Source: JBBDYH01 sp040901795
GTDB lineage: Bacteria; Planctomycetota; Planctomycetia; Pirellulales; JALHPA01
NCBI GenBank assembly: GCA_040901795.1
Contig: JBBDYH010000167.1
Location: 124,001 to 188,000 of the forward strand
DNA: 64,000 nt
Direction: 5' to 3'
Of the stretch, positions 7,829-20,270 are shown in pieces. How positions within the stretch are numbered: the first letter of the stretch is position 1; every line of letters starts with the position of its first letter. Below the pieces are notes generated by a model that made no database searches, was not told the DNA's origin, and saw only the letters and a program-made list of their open reading frames with translations. The translations under genes were made by a program, and so were the position numbers.

Positions 7829-9131
7829 CCGGCTCCTTGCCGATGCAGTAGTACGTAAAACCGGCGGACTTCATGACGGCAGGGTCGTAAATGTTTCGTC
7901 CGTCGAAGACGATTGGCGTTTTCATCAGCCGCCGCATTTCGTCGAAGTCGGGCGTGCGGAAGTCTCCCCACTCGGTGACCACGGCCAGGGCATCAGCGCT
8001 CTCGAGCGCCTGCATCGGCAACTCGGCGTAGTGCAGTCGGTCGCCGTACATCGCCCGGGCGTTGTCGATGGCTTCGGGGTCATGCACCCGCAGCTTCGCG
8101 CCCCGCGAGAGCAAGTGATCGATCAACACCAGCGCGGGAGCTTCGCGCACGTCGTCGGTGCGCGGCTTGAAGGCGATGCCCCAGATCGCGATTGTGCGGC
8201 CTTTCAGATCGCCGCCGAAGTGCCGCTCGATCTGTTCTCCCAGCCGTGTTTTCTGTTCCTGGTTGACGTCGTGGACGGCGTCGAGGATCCGCGGCACGAC
8301 ACCGCGGTCGCGGGCCATCGCCGCCAGCGCCCGCACGTCCTTCGGGAAACAACTGCCGCCGTAGCCAACGCCCGGAAACAGGAACGCGAATCCAATGCGG
8401 CTGTCGTGCCCGATGCCGCGGCGGACGTCGTCGATGTCGGCCGCCATCTTCTCGCAGAGATTGGCCACTTCGTTAATGAAGCTGATCTTCGTGGCCAACA
8501 GCGCGTTGGCCACGTACTTGGTCATCTCCGCGCTTTCCGGCGACATGACCAGGAACGGCCGCTCCGTGCGCAAATACGGCGCGTACAATCGCCGCAGCAC
8601 GTCGGCCACTTCTTTGCGCCGCACGCCGACAACCACGCGGTCCGGCTTAGTGAAATCTTCGACAGCCGCCCCCTCCTTGAGGAATTCCGGGTTGCTGGCG
8701 ACGTCGCAATCGCGGCCGGTTTTTTCTTTGAGGAGCGCTGCCAAGGCGGCGTTAGTGCCGACCGGTACGGTGCTCTTGGTAATCACGATGGCGTTCTTCG
8801 CCAGATAGGGCGCGATGGCGTCCGCCGCGCGCCACAGGCTGGTCAGGTCGGCCGAACCGTCGTCGCACGGCGGCGTGCCAACTGCCAGAAATATCAGCCG
8901 CGCCGGCCGCACCGCGGTGGGCAAATCGGTCGTGAACGTCAGCCGCTTGGCTTCGCGGCCGCGTTCGACAAGTTCGGCCAGACCTGGCTCATAGATGGGA
9001 AGAACGCCGCGATTGAGCCGCTCGATCTTGGCCGCATCGATATCGACGCACGTGACATGATTGCCGCTATCGGCCAGGCAGGTGCCGGTGACCAGTCCCA
9101 CATAGCCGGTCCCGAGGATCGCGATTTTCAT
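7815..9131 (-). CDS. ugd: UDP-glucose 6-dehydrogenase
   Basis: Oxidises UDP-glucose to UDP-glucuronate with two NAD+, feeding exopolysaccharide or cell-surface glycan synthesis. The Rossmann motif is at the N-terminus (ILGTGYVGLVTGTCLAD), followed by YEPGLAELV, KSTVPVGTNAAL, NPEFLKEGAAV and the catalytic-cysteine motif GGSCFPKD with C261. The UDP-binding C-terminal domain includes IAFKPRTDDVREAP. Length 438 aa is normal for the UDP-glucose/GDP-mannose dehydrogenase family; the motifs favour UDP-glucose but a related nucleotide sugar is not excluded. It reads toward the MFS gene and stands as a single gene. Confidence 0.93.
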   Translation of the reverse strand: MKIAILGTGYVGLVTGTCLADSGNHVTCVDIDAAKIERLNRGVLPIYEPGLAELVERGREAKRLTFTTDLPTAVRPARLIFLAVGTPPCDDGSADLTSLWRAADAIAPYLAKNAIVITKSTVPVGTNAALAALLKEKTGRDCDVASNPEFLKEGAAVEDFTKPDRVVVGVRRKEVADVLRRLYAPYLRTERPFLVMSPESAEMTKYVANALLATKISFINEVANLCEKMAADIDDVRRGIGHDSRIGFAFLFPGVGYGGSCFPKDVRALAAMARDRGVVPRILDAVHDVNQEQKTRLGEQIERHFGGDLKGRTIAIWGIAFKPRTDDVREAPALVLIDHLLSRGAKLRVHDPEAIDNARAMYGDRLHYAELPMQALESADALAVVTEWGDFRTPDFDEMRRLMKTPIVFDGRNIYDPAVMKSAGFTYYCIGKEPVSPA

Positions 9132-9262
9132 GCTGAGTTCCGCAAAAACTTTAGTGAAATCGGCAGCGGATTAATTGTGCTAATCCGCCTGAAACGATTG
9201 CCTGAGGCGACGATCGCAGCCGACCCATGATTCCGACGATCAGAGAAGGTCGGCTAGATCGG

Positions 9263-9505
9263 TCAAGCCCGGCGACGTCTTCGGCCGCCATTCGTCGAAG
9301 GCTTCAGCTCGAGGTCCGTGACCAACAGCAGATCGATGATGTTTACGGTGTCGTCGGGTTGAACAACAATCACGGTGCGGCCGCTAGGCACGGTCATGAT
9401 AAACTCACGATGGACGACGGGCACTTGCCGCCCATCTGCCGAGTGAATCACAAACGGCCGAAAAGGCTGTGCATTGTACGCGTCCCTAAGTTTATCGATG
9501 GTCAT
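9263..9505 (-). CDS. small conserved hypothetical protein, 80 aa
   Basis: The sequence begins MTIDKLRDAYNAQPFRPFVIHSADGRQVPV and continues with HREFIMTVPSGRTVIV and DDTVNIIDLLLVTDLEL. I recognise this as a small family frequent in planctomycetes, without known function. It is beta-rich with no signal peptide or membrane segment, and ends in a run of Arg residues. Met at 9505 was preferred to the one at 9514 because the family usually starts MTI. It stands alone between two larger genes and is transcribed divergently from the sulfatase. Confidence 0.75.
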   Translation of the reverse strand: MTIDKLRDAYNAQPFRPFVIHSADGRQVPVVHREFIMTVPSGRTVIVVQPDDTVNIIDLLLVTDLELKPSTNGGRRRRRA

Positions 9506-9558
9506 GGCAAGCACAATGCTGGGATTTGGCGGACTGCTGTAGTATAGTGCCAGATCTA

Positions 9559-11772
9559 ATGAGAATACTATCCGCTATTGGACATGCTTGGTTTGGCTTT
9601 TGCGTTGCCGTTTTAGCAACGAGTGGAGCGTTCGGACAGCCGCCGGCAGCGAACCGAACGGCCGGCGAACGTCCCAATATCCTCTGGATCAGCCTGGAAG
9701 ACATCAGCCCCGATTTCGGCTGTTATGGCGACCGGTACGCCGTCACGCCGGTCTTTGACCGCTTTGCCGAGAGCGGCGTCCGCTACACGCGCGTGTTCAC
9801 GCATGCTCCGGTCTGTGCACCGTCGCGCAGCGGCCTCATCACCGGCATGTATCCCACCAGCATTGCGACGCACCACATGCGCTGCAAAGGTGTACCTCCG
9901 CCCGAAGTCAAATGCTTTACCGAGTACCTCCGTGCGGCCGGTTACTATTGCACCAACAACGCCAAGACCGATTACCAGTTCGATCCGCCGTTCACCGCCT
10001 GGGACGAGAACGGCCATCGCGGACATTGGCGCGGGCGGCAGGTGGATCAGCCATTTTTCGCGGTCTTCAATTTTACCAATACGCACGAGTCACAAGTCCG
10101 AGCGCCGAGCGCCCAGACCAAGGCGCTTGTGAAACGGTTGACGGTCGACGAGCGCCACGACCCGGCCAAGGCCATCCTGCCACCGTACTACCCCGATACA
10201 CCCGCGGTCCGTCGCGACTGGGCAAACTATCACGACAATATTACCGCGGTTCAAACGCTGGTCGCCCAGTTGCTCGCGCAGCTTGAGGAAGACGGCCTGG
10301 CCGACGATACGATCGTCTGGATCTGGGGGGACCATGGCCGCGGCCTGCCACGCGGCAAGCGCTGGGTCTACGACTCCGGGATTCATGCCCCGCTGCTCGT
10401 TCGCGTCCCGGAGAAATGGCGCGGCCACGCCGGCGGCCGGCGCGCGGATCAACTGCGGCCAGGCAGCGTGAATGATGACCTCGTAGCGTTCGTCGACTTT
10501 GGCCCGGCAGTCCTCTCGCTGGCCGGCGTCGAAGTTCCCAGGCACATGCAAGGACGCCCATTCCTCGGTCCGCAGACGGCAAAACCGCGGGACTACGTCT
10601 TTGCTGCACGCGACCGAATGGACGAACGCTACGACGTGATCCGCGCCGTGCGCGATAAGCGATTCAAATACATCCGCAACTTCATGCCGCACCTGCCGTA
10701 TGCGCAGCGCATCGCGTACATGGAGCTGATGCCGATCATGCGCGAGTGGCGGCGGCTGGATGCGGCCGGACAACTCAGCGGCGCTGCAGCGCTTTTCTTC
10801 CGTGAGACGAAACCCATCGAAGAGCTCTACGACACCCAGACCGATCCCCACGAAGTGCACAATCTGGCCGCGGACACCCGCTACGCGGACAAGCTTAAGG
10901 AGTTGCGCGGGCGATTGACCGAGTGGATGATCGAGACACACGACCTCGGGCTGATTCCCGAGCCGATTCTCGATGAAGCACAGCGGCCAGGCGCGCGATG
11001 GGCGACCACCGAGCCGCCGGCAGTCAAGGTGGCGGCGCAAAGTTCCAATGATGGCGGGTTTGTCTTGCGCTTGTCGTCCGGTACTGCCGGCGCCTCGATA
11101 GCGTATCAACTGAAGGGCGGCGGCGGCGCCTGGAAGTTGTATCACGGGATGATTGGAGTCGAGGGCCGCGAGACGTTAGTTGCCAAGGCATGCAGGATCG
11201 GTTATCGCGATAGCCCGATCATTGAGTTTTCGCCGGTTCGTCGGCCCCAAGGCGCGCCGGCCGACGTAAAGCCTTCCGGTGGAGAAGATTGGCGGCCTCA
11301 GGTGATAATTAAAGAGGTCCTGACCCGGCTGCTCGCGCTCAAAGAGCACGATCGCGACCGAACTAAAGCGGTCGACGCCTACGAGCGCTCCCTCGCCGAC
11401 GAACACCCCGCCATGCGGTATTGGGCGATCACCGGTTTGCGCATCGCCACGCGCGATAAGCCGCTCACCCATCAGATCAAGGCGGCTGTTACTAAGCTGG
11501 CGGAGCAGGACGAGTCTGAGGCCGTCCGCATGGTTGCCGCGCATGCGCTTTGCCGCTGGGGGGAGCAAGACGCAGGATTGCCGATCCTCGCAGCCGGCCT
11601 GGAAAGTCGCCAACCCGCCGTGCAACTTCATGCGGCCCACGCCCTGGAAAACTTAGGCGAGACAGCCCGCCCCCTCCTACCGCGTCTCAAGCAACTGGCG
11701 GCGAAGTCGTCGGAATACGTGCAGCGGGTCACTTCGCACACGATGGAACAACTCGAAGCGCGTGACCGTTAG
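9559..11772 (+). CDS. secreted Cys-type sulfatase with C-terminal HEAT-like region, 737 aa
   Basis: Hydrolyses sulfate esters outside the cytoplasm. A signal peptide (residues 1-27) precedes the sulfatase domain, which opens with RPNILWISLEDISPDFGCYGD (metal-binding Asp residues) and carries CAPSRSG; C86 is the residue that maturation enzymes turn into formylglycine. Later markers are WIWGDHGRGLPRGKRWVYDSG and RDRMDERYD. The last 200 residues form an Ala/Leu-rich helical-repeat region resembling HEAT repeats (YWAITGLRIA, VRMVAAHALCRWG, VQLHAAHALENLG), a combination seen in planctomycete sulfatases. Start ATG 9559 gives the signal peptide directly. The substrate is probably an algal or plant sulfated polysaccharide but cannot be named. 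Confidence 0.9.
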   Translation: MRILSAIGHAWFGFCVAVLATSGAFGQPPAANRTAGERPNILWISLEDISPDFGCYGDRYAVTPVFDRFAESGVRYTRVFTHAPVCAPSRSGLITGMYPTSIATHHMRCKGVPPPEVKCFTEYLRAAGYYCTNNAKTDYQFDPPFTAWDENGHRGHWRGRQVDQPFFAVFNFTNTHESQVRAPSAQTKALVKRLTVDERHDPAKAILPPYYPDTPAVRRDWANYHDNITAVQTLVAQLLAQLEEDGLADDTIVWIWGDHGRGLPRGKRWVYDSGIHAPLLVRVPEKWRGHAGGRRADQLRPGSVNDDLVAFVDFGPAVLSLAGVEVPRHMQGRPFLGPQTAKPRDYVFAARDRMDERYDVIRAVRDKRFKYIRNFMPHLPYAQRIAYMELMPIMREWRRLDAAGQLSGAAALFFRETKPIEELYDTQTDPHEVHNLAADTRYADKLKELRGRLTEWMIETHDLGLIPEPILDEAQRPGARWATTEPPAVKVAAQSSNDGGFVLRLSSGTAGASIAYQLKGGGGAWKLYHGMIGVEGRETLVAKACRIGYRDSPIIEFSPVRRPQGAPADVKPSGGEDWRPQVIIKEVLTRLLALKEHDRDRTKAVDAYERSLADEHPAMRYWAITGLRIATRDKPLTHQIKAAVTKLAEQDESEAVRMVAAHALCRWGEQDAGLPILAAGLESRQPAVQLHAAHALENLGETARPLLPRLKQLAAKSSEYVQRVTSHTMEQLEARDR

Positions 11773-11796
11773 GCTAACTTTTTGGTGCGCGGCGAG

Positions 11797-12546
11797 TCAC
11801 CACCACACGTGCGAACGCAGCTCGGCGATTCGCTCTTCAATGAGCTTTTGCACTTCTCGCATCTCTGCCACGAGCGGCTCAGCGATGTGGCGCGCAATGA
11901 TTTGTTGCTCTTGCAGCTCAGCCCATGCTAGTTGACAGCGATACATAGCATCGAGCGATATCCGGTTGTTGACGATGTTGCCGCACAACACGTCCTCGTC
12001 GTACCCCATCGCATGCCCGCCCGCAATTTTTACGGCGGCCTGATGGGCGGAGATATACCCTTCGCCGAGCAGCCTGCCGAGATCCTCATCAGCGCACTCT
12101 TCTTCCATGAGCGGCCGAAGTGCCTTGCCAACCCGGTCGGCCAGCGAGCGAGCGGCTCGGTAAGCGGGAATTCGGTTTAGTTGATCGCGCTCCGCGTCCC
12201 ATGCACAGGCGCAATCACTACTGTTATCGTCGTCGTCGTCATCCTCGAACGCGTCCTCGAGCCAGTCGTCGATCGTCTCTTCGTCGTCGAGCGTGTCTGT
12301 AGGGTCGGTCTCCGCCGGTTGACTGGAATGGTTCACTTGAGAATCGCCATTCTGCGCAGCCCTTTCCTCCAAGGCATCCGCCAGCCGCTTCCATCCCATT
12401 TCGCGAGCGATGATGAGCTGCCCGTCGGGCTCATCGCGAAACGTCTCCAGCAGCTCCTCGTACTTTGCAGCCTTGAGGTCGCTTTTGCGAAAGAGAGCTT
12501 CCCACTGCGCCTCGGTCATCGGGCGATCGTCGTCAGGGTCGAACAT
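11797..12546 (-). CDS. hypothetical acidic protein, 249 aa
   Basis: No family recognised. The protein starts MFDPDDDRPMTEAQWEALFRKSDLKAAKYEELLETF and has a helical N-terminal part, a very acidic low-complexity linker (DDWLEDAFEDDDDDDN, about residues 115-130), and a helical C-terminal half (ARSLADRVGKALRPLMEEE, VQKLIEERIAELRSHVWW). Met at 12546 was chosen because the 25 codons before it look non-coding. No signal peptide or membrane helix is present. It lies tail-to-tail with the sulfatase gene and head-to-head with ettA; nothing in the context suggests a role. Confidence 0.65.
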   Translation of the reverse strand: MFDPDDDRPMTEAQWEALFRKSDLKAAKYEELLETFRDEPDGQLIIAREMGWKRLADALEERAAQNGDSQVNHSSQPAETDPTDTLDDEETIDDWLEDAFEDDDDDDNSSDCACAWDAERDQLNRIPAYRAARSLADRVGKALRPLMEEECADEDLGRLLGEGYISAHQAAVKIAGGHAMGYDEDVLCGNIVNNRISLDAMYRCQLAWAELQEQQIIARHIAEPLVAEMREVQKLIEERIAELRSHVWW

Positions 12547-12673
12547 AAGAGGGCCTCGATCGAATGCAGTTTGGCGTGCTGAAACGGGGATTGTACCGCG
12601 CGGGTCGCCATGATCCAGCACGCCGGGTACAATTCTCGATCCGCGATTCCGTCACTCAATCAACTAAGGCTCC

Positions 12674-14347
<1,674 letters not shown>

Positions 14348-14368
14348 GGCGGCCAGTCGCGTTGAGAT

Positions 14369-14785
14369 ATGAACCGGACGGACTTTCAACACCTTGCCGA
14401 GCTCCGAGTGCGCGAAGCTGAAGCACTTCGCCAGGCAGGATCCCTCGAGGGGGCATACTACTTGCTCGGCTACGCGGTGGAATTCGCTCTTAAAGCATGT
14501 TTTTGCAAACGCATCGCCCAGCACGACTTTCCCGACAAGAAGTTGGTGGACAAAGCGTATAGCCATGACCTTGAACGACTCATGGAGATATCGGGCGTGC
14601 AGGCTCCATTCAACAACGCCGTTGGCCTTAATCCGGCCCTGGGTTTAAAATGGAAGACCGCGGTTGTGTGGGACGAGCAATCACGATTTATCACGTCACT
14701 TGCTGCCTCAGAAGTCGACGCGCTTTTCGAGGCAGTTTTGCATCCGGCGGACGGAGTCCTCACATGGCTGAAGACCCAGTGGTGA
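14369..14785 (+). CDS. HEPN-domain protein, 138 aa, first gene of a two-gene module
   Basis: An all-helical HEPN protein: DFQHLAELRVREAEALRQAG, then GAYYLLGYAVEFALKACF with the family's typical tyrosines, then YSHDLERLMEISGV. HEPN proteins include RNases of toxin-antitoxin and defence modules; catalytic members carry an Rx4-6H motif. Here the nearest match is RIAQH (R-x3-H), so catalysis is uncertain. The reading frame overlaps the next gene by 22 bp, indicating translational coupling. The downstream partner belongs to a family I have seen next to this HEPN type. It may be a nuclease-partner pair or a nucleotide-sensing module. Confidence 0.75.
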   Translation: MNRTDFQHLAELRVREAEALRQAGSLEGAYYLLGYAVEFALKACFCKRIAQHDFPDKKLVDKAYSHDLERLMEISGVQAPFNNAVGLNPALGLKWKTAVVWDEQSRFITSLAASEVDALFEAVLHPADGVLTWLKTQW

Positions 14786-15165
14786 AAGAGTACCTATCGA
14801 AAGAAATGGTCGAGGCGGGCGAAGGCCTTGTCCGGGAGTTGGACCGGCAGAATTGGCCAGTCGAGGATGCTCTTTGGCTTTACAACGAGGATCGTAATCG
14901 TTGGCAACTCGTAATCGCGTCGCCTAAGGTCGAATCGGACGGCTCACTTCGAAGTTACGAAGTTATCCGCGATTCGTTACAGCGGGTCCCACAAGCGGCC
15001 GATGCGATGTCTTACTTCGACGTGACTGTTCGAAGTCCCAGCGACCGTTTGATTGAAGCGATCGGGCGCGAACGCAACACTGGACCAGGAATCCACCGGC
15101 GGCGCTTCCGCGGAGCGGTCGGTGGCCAGTATGTCGATGATGCCTTGTTGTATCGCTCTACTTGA
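14764..15165 (+). CDS. partner protein of the HEPN module, 133 aa
   Basis: Begins inside the end of the HEPN gene (ATG 14764). The sequence reads as an alpha/beta protein: helical N-terminus (VKEYLSKEMVEAGEGLVRELDRQNWPVEDALWLYNED), a beta-rich middle (RWQLVIASPKV), a helix (YEVIRDSLQRVP), then SYFDVTVRSPSDRLIEAI and a conserved-looking end with R-F-R-G-A-V-G-G-QYVDDALLYR. I recognise the general form as the usual companion of this HEPN type, without assigned function. It could be the antitoxin, an activator or a scaffold. An earlier in-frame ATG at 14650 would only extend through the HEPN coding sequence. Confidence 0.7.
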   Translation: MAEDPVVKEYLSKEMVEAGEGLVRELDRQNWPVEDALWLYNEDRNRWQLVIASPKVESDGSLRSYEVIRDSLQRVPQAADAMSYFDVTVRSPSDRLIEAIGRERNTGPGIHRRRFRGAVGGQYVDDALLYRST

Positions 15166-15210
15166 TTGCCGGCGCGCTGATTGGCCTCTGCCCTCGCGCC
15201 ACGTGACTCG

Positions 15211-15858
15211 ATGACGCGAGACGACAGCAAAGCGGCGCCGGTGCGACTGACCCTCCTGGGCGTGGGAGCGATGAACTCTCCCCGCTACGCTCCGGCGGGA
15301 TTATTGATCGAGCGCGGCAAGGCGCGCGTGATGATCGATGGCGGACCGGACGCCGTGCCGAAGGGGGCGCTCGACGCCTGGCTGGTCACCGACGACCGCG
15401 GTGAGCTGATGCCGCAAATTCGCAAGCTCGCCCGCGCCAAAGGAGTCGAACCACGCGTCGGTTCCTATCAATCCCGCGGCCTCCGCATCGAGCCGCACGC
15501 CGTCAAACATACTTCGCACCCGAGTTTTGGATATGCGATTCGCGCCGCTGGAAAAACCGCGGTCTGGGCGCCGGAGTTTGTGGAGTTTCCCAGATGGGCC
15601 AAGGGGGCCGATCTGATGTTCGCCGAAGCCGCCGGCTGGAATCGCCCAATTCGTTTCCGAGGCGGCGTAGGCGGGCATGCGGCCACGCTCGAGGTGGCCC
15701 GCGAAGCTGCCGAACAGGACGTCCAACGGCTAATTTTTGCGCATATCGGCCGGCCCACTATCCGAGCCATGGATGCCGGCCAGCGACCGCCATTCGGTGA
15801 GTTTGGTAAGGATGGGGCGGTGTATCGCCTGGATGGTCGATTGAGGCCGAGAAAGTGA
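15211..15858 (+). CDS. metallo-beta-lactamase-fold protein, 215 aa
   Basis: Residues 10-45 (RLTLLGVGAMNSPRYAPAGLLIERGKARVMIDGG) match the start of MBL-fold hydrolases, and HTSHPSFGYAIRAAGKTAVWAPEF and VQRLIFAHIGRP match later strands. The canonical HxHxDH zinc motif is not visible, so it is a divergent member whose activity is doubtful. There is no signal peptide. ATG 15211 is used; an ATG at 15181 is also in frame. It lies between the HEPN module and surE on the same strand and may be transcribed with either. Confidence 0.7.
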   Translation: MTRDDSKAAPVRLTLLGVGAMNSPRYAPAGLLIERGKARVMIDGGPDAVPKGALDAWLVTDDRGELMPQIRKLARAKGVEPRVGSYQSRGLRIEPHAVKHTSHPSFGYAIRAAGKTAVWAPEFVEFPRWAKGADLMFAEAAGWNRPIRFRGGVGGHAATLEVAREAAEQDVQRLIFAHIGRPTIRAMDAGQRPPFGEFGKDGAVYRLDGRLRPRK

Positions 15859-15937
15859 GCTCAGGCGTGCGTTGATGCCCCGCCCCATCCCGATTATCAT
15901 GGAGTCTTGAGTCCACGGAGGAACCCACGGAGCGGAT

Positions 15938-16726
15938 TTGCCAGTCCGGCCTGTTTCAGTGCAGATCCTGCTGACCAACGATGACGGCATCTATGCTCCG
16001 GGGCTGGCGGCGTTGGAGCGCGTGTTGCAGCGGCTGGGCAACGTCTCAGTAGTCGCGCCCGCGGTCGAGCAGAGCGGGGTAGGCCATTCGATTACGTTCC
16101 TGACGCCGCTCACGGCCAAAGAAGTGTATGACGGCCCGCGCCGCCGCGGCTGGGCCGTCGACGGCAGCCCGGCGGATTCGGTCAAGCTCGGCGTCTTCGA
16201 GTTTTGTTCGCAGCGGCCGGACCTTGTGGTCAGCGGTATCAATGGCGGACTGAACGCCGGCATCAACGTGCTGTATTCCGGCACGGTGGCGGCGGCGATT
16301 GAAGGGGCGTTTTTCGGCATCACCAGTTTCGCAGTTTCGCTGGAGTACGACGAGCACGCCCAGTTCGACAAGGCGGCGGAGCTGGCTGTACGCGTAATCG
16401 AACAGACCTTGGAGCGAAAGCCGCAGTCGGCCCAGCTCTACAACCTCAACATCCCGACAGTCGCCCTCGCACGGCAGCCCGGAGTGCTCGTGGTTCCGAT
16501 GGGTGTTGACCGCTACGGGGAAAAATTTGAGAAGCGCATCGATCCGCGCGGCCGCAGTTATTTCTGGGCGGCGTCCGATCCCGCGCCGAAGCCAAAGGGC
16601 CAAGAGACCGACATCACCGCTTTGGCCCACGGCTACGTGACGCTCACGCCGTTGCACTTCGACCTGACGAAGAGCGAAGCGTTAGCGGAGATGCAGCGGT
16701 GGTCGTGGAACATGGCGGGCAATTGA
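15938..16726 (+). CDS. surE: 5'/3'-nucleotidase SurE
   Basis: A metal-dependent nucleoside monophosphate phosphatase associated with stationary-phase survival. The family's motifs are all present: ILLTNDDGIYAPG (metal-binding Asp pair), VVAPAVEQSGVGHSIT, GTPADSVKLG-like GSPADSVKLG, VVSGINGGLNAGINVLYSGTVAAAIEGA, and YNLNIP near the C-terminus. The start is not ATG: TTG 15938 is preceded by ACGGAG, and GTG 15959 is an alternative that would start at VQILLTNDDG. Length 262 aa is normal. It reads into the lipoprotein gene 40 bp downstream. Confidence 0.93.
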   Translation: MPVRPVSVQILLTNDDGIYAPGLAALERVLQRLGNVSVVAPAVEQSGVGHSITFLTPLTAKEVYDGPRRRGWAVDGSPADSVKLGVFEFCSQRPDLVVSGINGGLNAGINVLYSGTVAAAIEGAFFGITSFAVSLEYDEHAQFDKAAELAVRVIEQTLERKPQSAQLYNLNIPTVALARQPGVLVVPMGVDRYGEKFEKRIDPRGRSYFWAASDPAPKPKGQETDITALAHGYVTLTPLHFDLTKSEALAEMQRWSWNMAGN

Positions 16727-16766
16727 AGACCAGGCGCAAAACGCCAGGAGATTTCGAGGAGCGAAC

Positions 16767-17435
16767 ATGACGCGGCGACAGACATGGTGGTGCGTGGCGA
16801 CGCTAGTGCTATTTATGGGCGGATGTGCCGAGGACGTTCCGATGCAGGAGCTCGGCAAGCTCAATGAAATGACTCCGAAGCCCAAGCAAGAAGAAAAACC
16901 GCCCGAGGACGCGTTTGCATTGCCCCCCTCCACCGAGGAACCGACTGCAACCGACTCGGCACAGGGCGACCAGGGACAGACCGAGCCGGCCCCCGTCGAG
17001 CAATCGGCCGCCGCGCCGCCGGCAAACTCCGGCTATGGCGGCTACGGGGCTGTTTCGACGGGGCCGAATACGTTCGGTCAACCGGCTGAAATCAAACTCG
17101 CCAGTGAGGTCCAGGGAGTCGATCTGGCAAAGGCGGAGGGCGGCGTCGGCAAGCGCGGTCAAGGCTACGGCGGCGGCATCATCACTGAGCCGGTCCGGCA
17201 GTACTTCATCGCCCAAGACCGCATCAAGCTCAACATCGAGATTCCTAATAATCTCAAGATGTACAAGGCGTTAACTAACAATCAAAACCCGCCCACCGTC
17301 GAGGCGTTCGTCAAGGAAGTTCTCGATGTTTCTAACATCCTATTGCCCGAACTAAAGAAAGGTGAGTTTTACGTCTACGATCCGGCAGGCAAGGACCTGG
17401 ACGCGGTGCTGTTCGTTGCACGCCCGCGACAATAG
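16767..17435 (+). CDS. lipoprotein with Pro/Ala-rich linker, 222 aa
   Basis: A lipobox (LFMGGC, Cys at residue 20) follows a short hydrophobic signal, so the protein is probably lipid-anchored. Residues 35-80 are low-complexity, rich in Pro, Glu and Ala, and residues 85-100 contain Gly/Tyr repeats (GYGGYGAVS). The C-terminal 80 residues form the only globular part (PVRQYFIAQDRIKLNIEIPNNLKMYKALTNN, then VEAFVKEVLDVSNILLPELKKGEFYVYDPAGKDL). No family recognised. It lies 40 bp after surE, with a secreted small protein gene after it, suggesting an operon of envelope proteins. Confidence 0.7.
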   Translation: MTRRQTWWCVATLVLFMGGCAEDVPMQELGKLNEMTPKPKQEEKPPEDAFALPPSTEEPTATDSAQGDQGQTEPAPVEQSAAAPPANSGYGGYGAVSTGPNTFGQPAEIKLASEVQGVDLAKAEGGVGKRGQGYGGGIITEPVRQYFIAQDRIKLNIEIPNNLKMYKALTNNQNPPTVEAFVKEVLDVSNILLPELKKGEFYVYDPAGKDLDAVLFVARPRQ

Positions 17436-17477
17436 GCCTGGGCGGATGCTGGCTTGTCTCGACATTGACTCCACACC

Positions 17478-17765
17478 ATGACACGACTCCTTCGACTCAC
17501 TGCGCTGGCCTTCTTTCTCTTCTGTGCTCCGGCCAGTGCCGATGCTGCAAGCTGGATCTTCCAGCGGTCCTACTACACGCACGACCCGGTCACCAAGGTC
17601 CGCATCGGGCCGCAAGCGACCGGCGGACCGTATTACTCGCCCGTGCGCGGCGAGTTCATTCGCACCGGCGTCCGCCAACTGCGGAGCCAGATCCGCGTCG
17701 GCGGAATGGTCTTCGATCAGTACAACGAATGGGACGCCTGGATTCAGACCGGCGCGCAGTTCTAA
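17478..17765 (+). CDS. small secreted protein, 95 aa
   Basis: A clear signal peptide (LLRLTALAFFLFCAPASADA) is followed by a 70-residue aromatic-rich domain: SWIFQRSYYTHDPVTKVRIGPQ, GPYYSPVRGEFIRTG, QYNEWDAWIQTGAQF. The form is that of a small beta protein exported to the periplasm or surface. I recognise similar proteins in planctomycetes but know no function. It follows the lipoprotein gene by 42 bp on the same strand. Confidence 0.7.
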   Translation: MTRLLRLTALAFFLFCAPASADAASWIFQRSYYTHDPVTKVRIGPQATGGPYYSPVRGEFIRTGVRQLRSQIRVGGMVFDQYNEWDAWIQTGAQF

Positions 17766-18120
17766 CCCCTCGGCTCTGTTCTTGGGTGGCACGGACGTGG
17801 GTGGCACTGAGCCGCCGCGGCGACCCGCGCTAATCAGTGGCTTTGCATTGCATCTGCGCCCTGCGCCACACTGACAAACCCGCGGCGGGTTTGTCAGTGC
17901 CACCCTCGATTCGCAGTGCCACCCCCCAACTCGCGGGTGCCGATTGTAGCGACCATGCGGCCGAAGGTGGCATGGTAGCGGTCATCGGGGCTGTTCTTTA
18001 GTGCCGATCGACTGCGCCGACGACGTTCCCGCAGGCCAATCTCTGAGCAGGTTCCCGAAAAGCTACGGTTGAGTGCGGCATGGCGTCGCCCACACGAATC
18101 GTTTGCATGAGGACCCGCGT
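17766..18120. repeat. intergenic region with perfect 13-bp inverted repeat
   Basis: No gene recognised. A near-perfect hairpin occupies 17871-17897: CTGACAAACCCGC, one G, then GCGGGTTTGTCAG. It is embedded in short phrases of the form gtgccaccc and ggtggcac that recur on either side, typical of dispersed planctomycete intergenic repeats. It may also act as a terminator for the upstream operon although no T-run follows. A GAGGA element near 18109 precedes the kinase gene start. Confidence 0.55.
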
Positions 18121-20166
<2,046 letters not shown>

Positions 20167-20168
20167 TA

Positions 20169-20270
20169 GGCACACTTCCGTGTGCCATCGTAGCCCTCTC
20201 GCTCCGCGAGAGGTTGCATCGTCATGCATAGCATGATGATCACACTGCCTCATCATGCGGAGCATGATGT
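20169..20270. repeat. three short hairpins between convergent genes
   Basis: Three small palindromes follow each other: GGCACACTTCCGTGTGCC at about 20169-20186, CTCTCGCTCCGCGAGAG at about 20195-20211, and a pair built from CATCATGC/GCATGATG near 20250. They lie between convergent genes (kinase and POT transporter) and may stop transcription from both sides, though none has a long T-run. Such hairpins with CTCGCTCCGCGAG cores are recurrent between genes in this group of bacteria. Confidence 0.5.

Noticed and set aside
8031..9230. A 399-codon open frame opposite the UDP-glucose dehydrogenase gene.
   Set aside because: It is a codon-position shadow of a certain gene on the other strand and has no family features.
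10090..11145. A 351-codon minus-strand frame within the sulfatase gene.
   Set aside because: Shadow of the sulfatase frame in GC-rich DNA; no start signal or domain.
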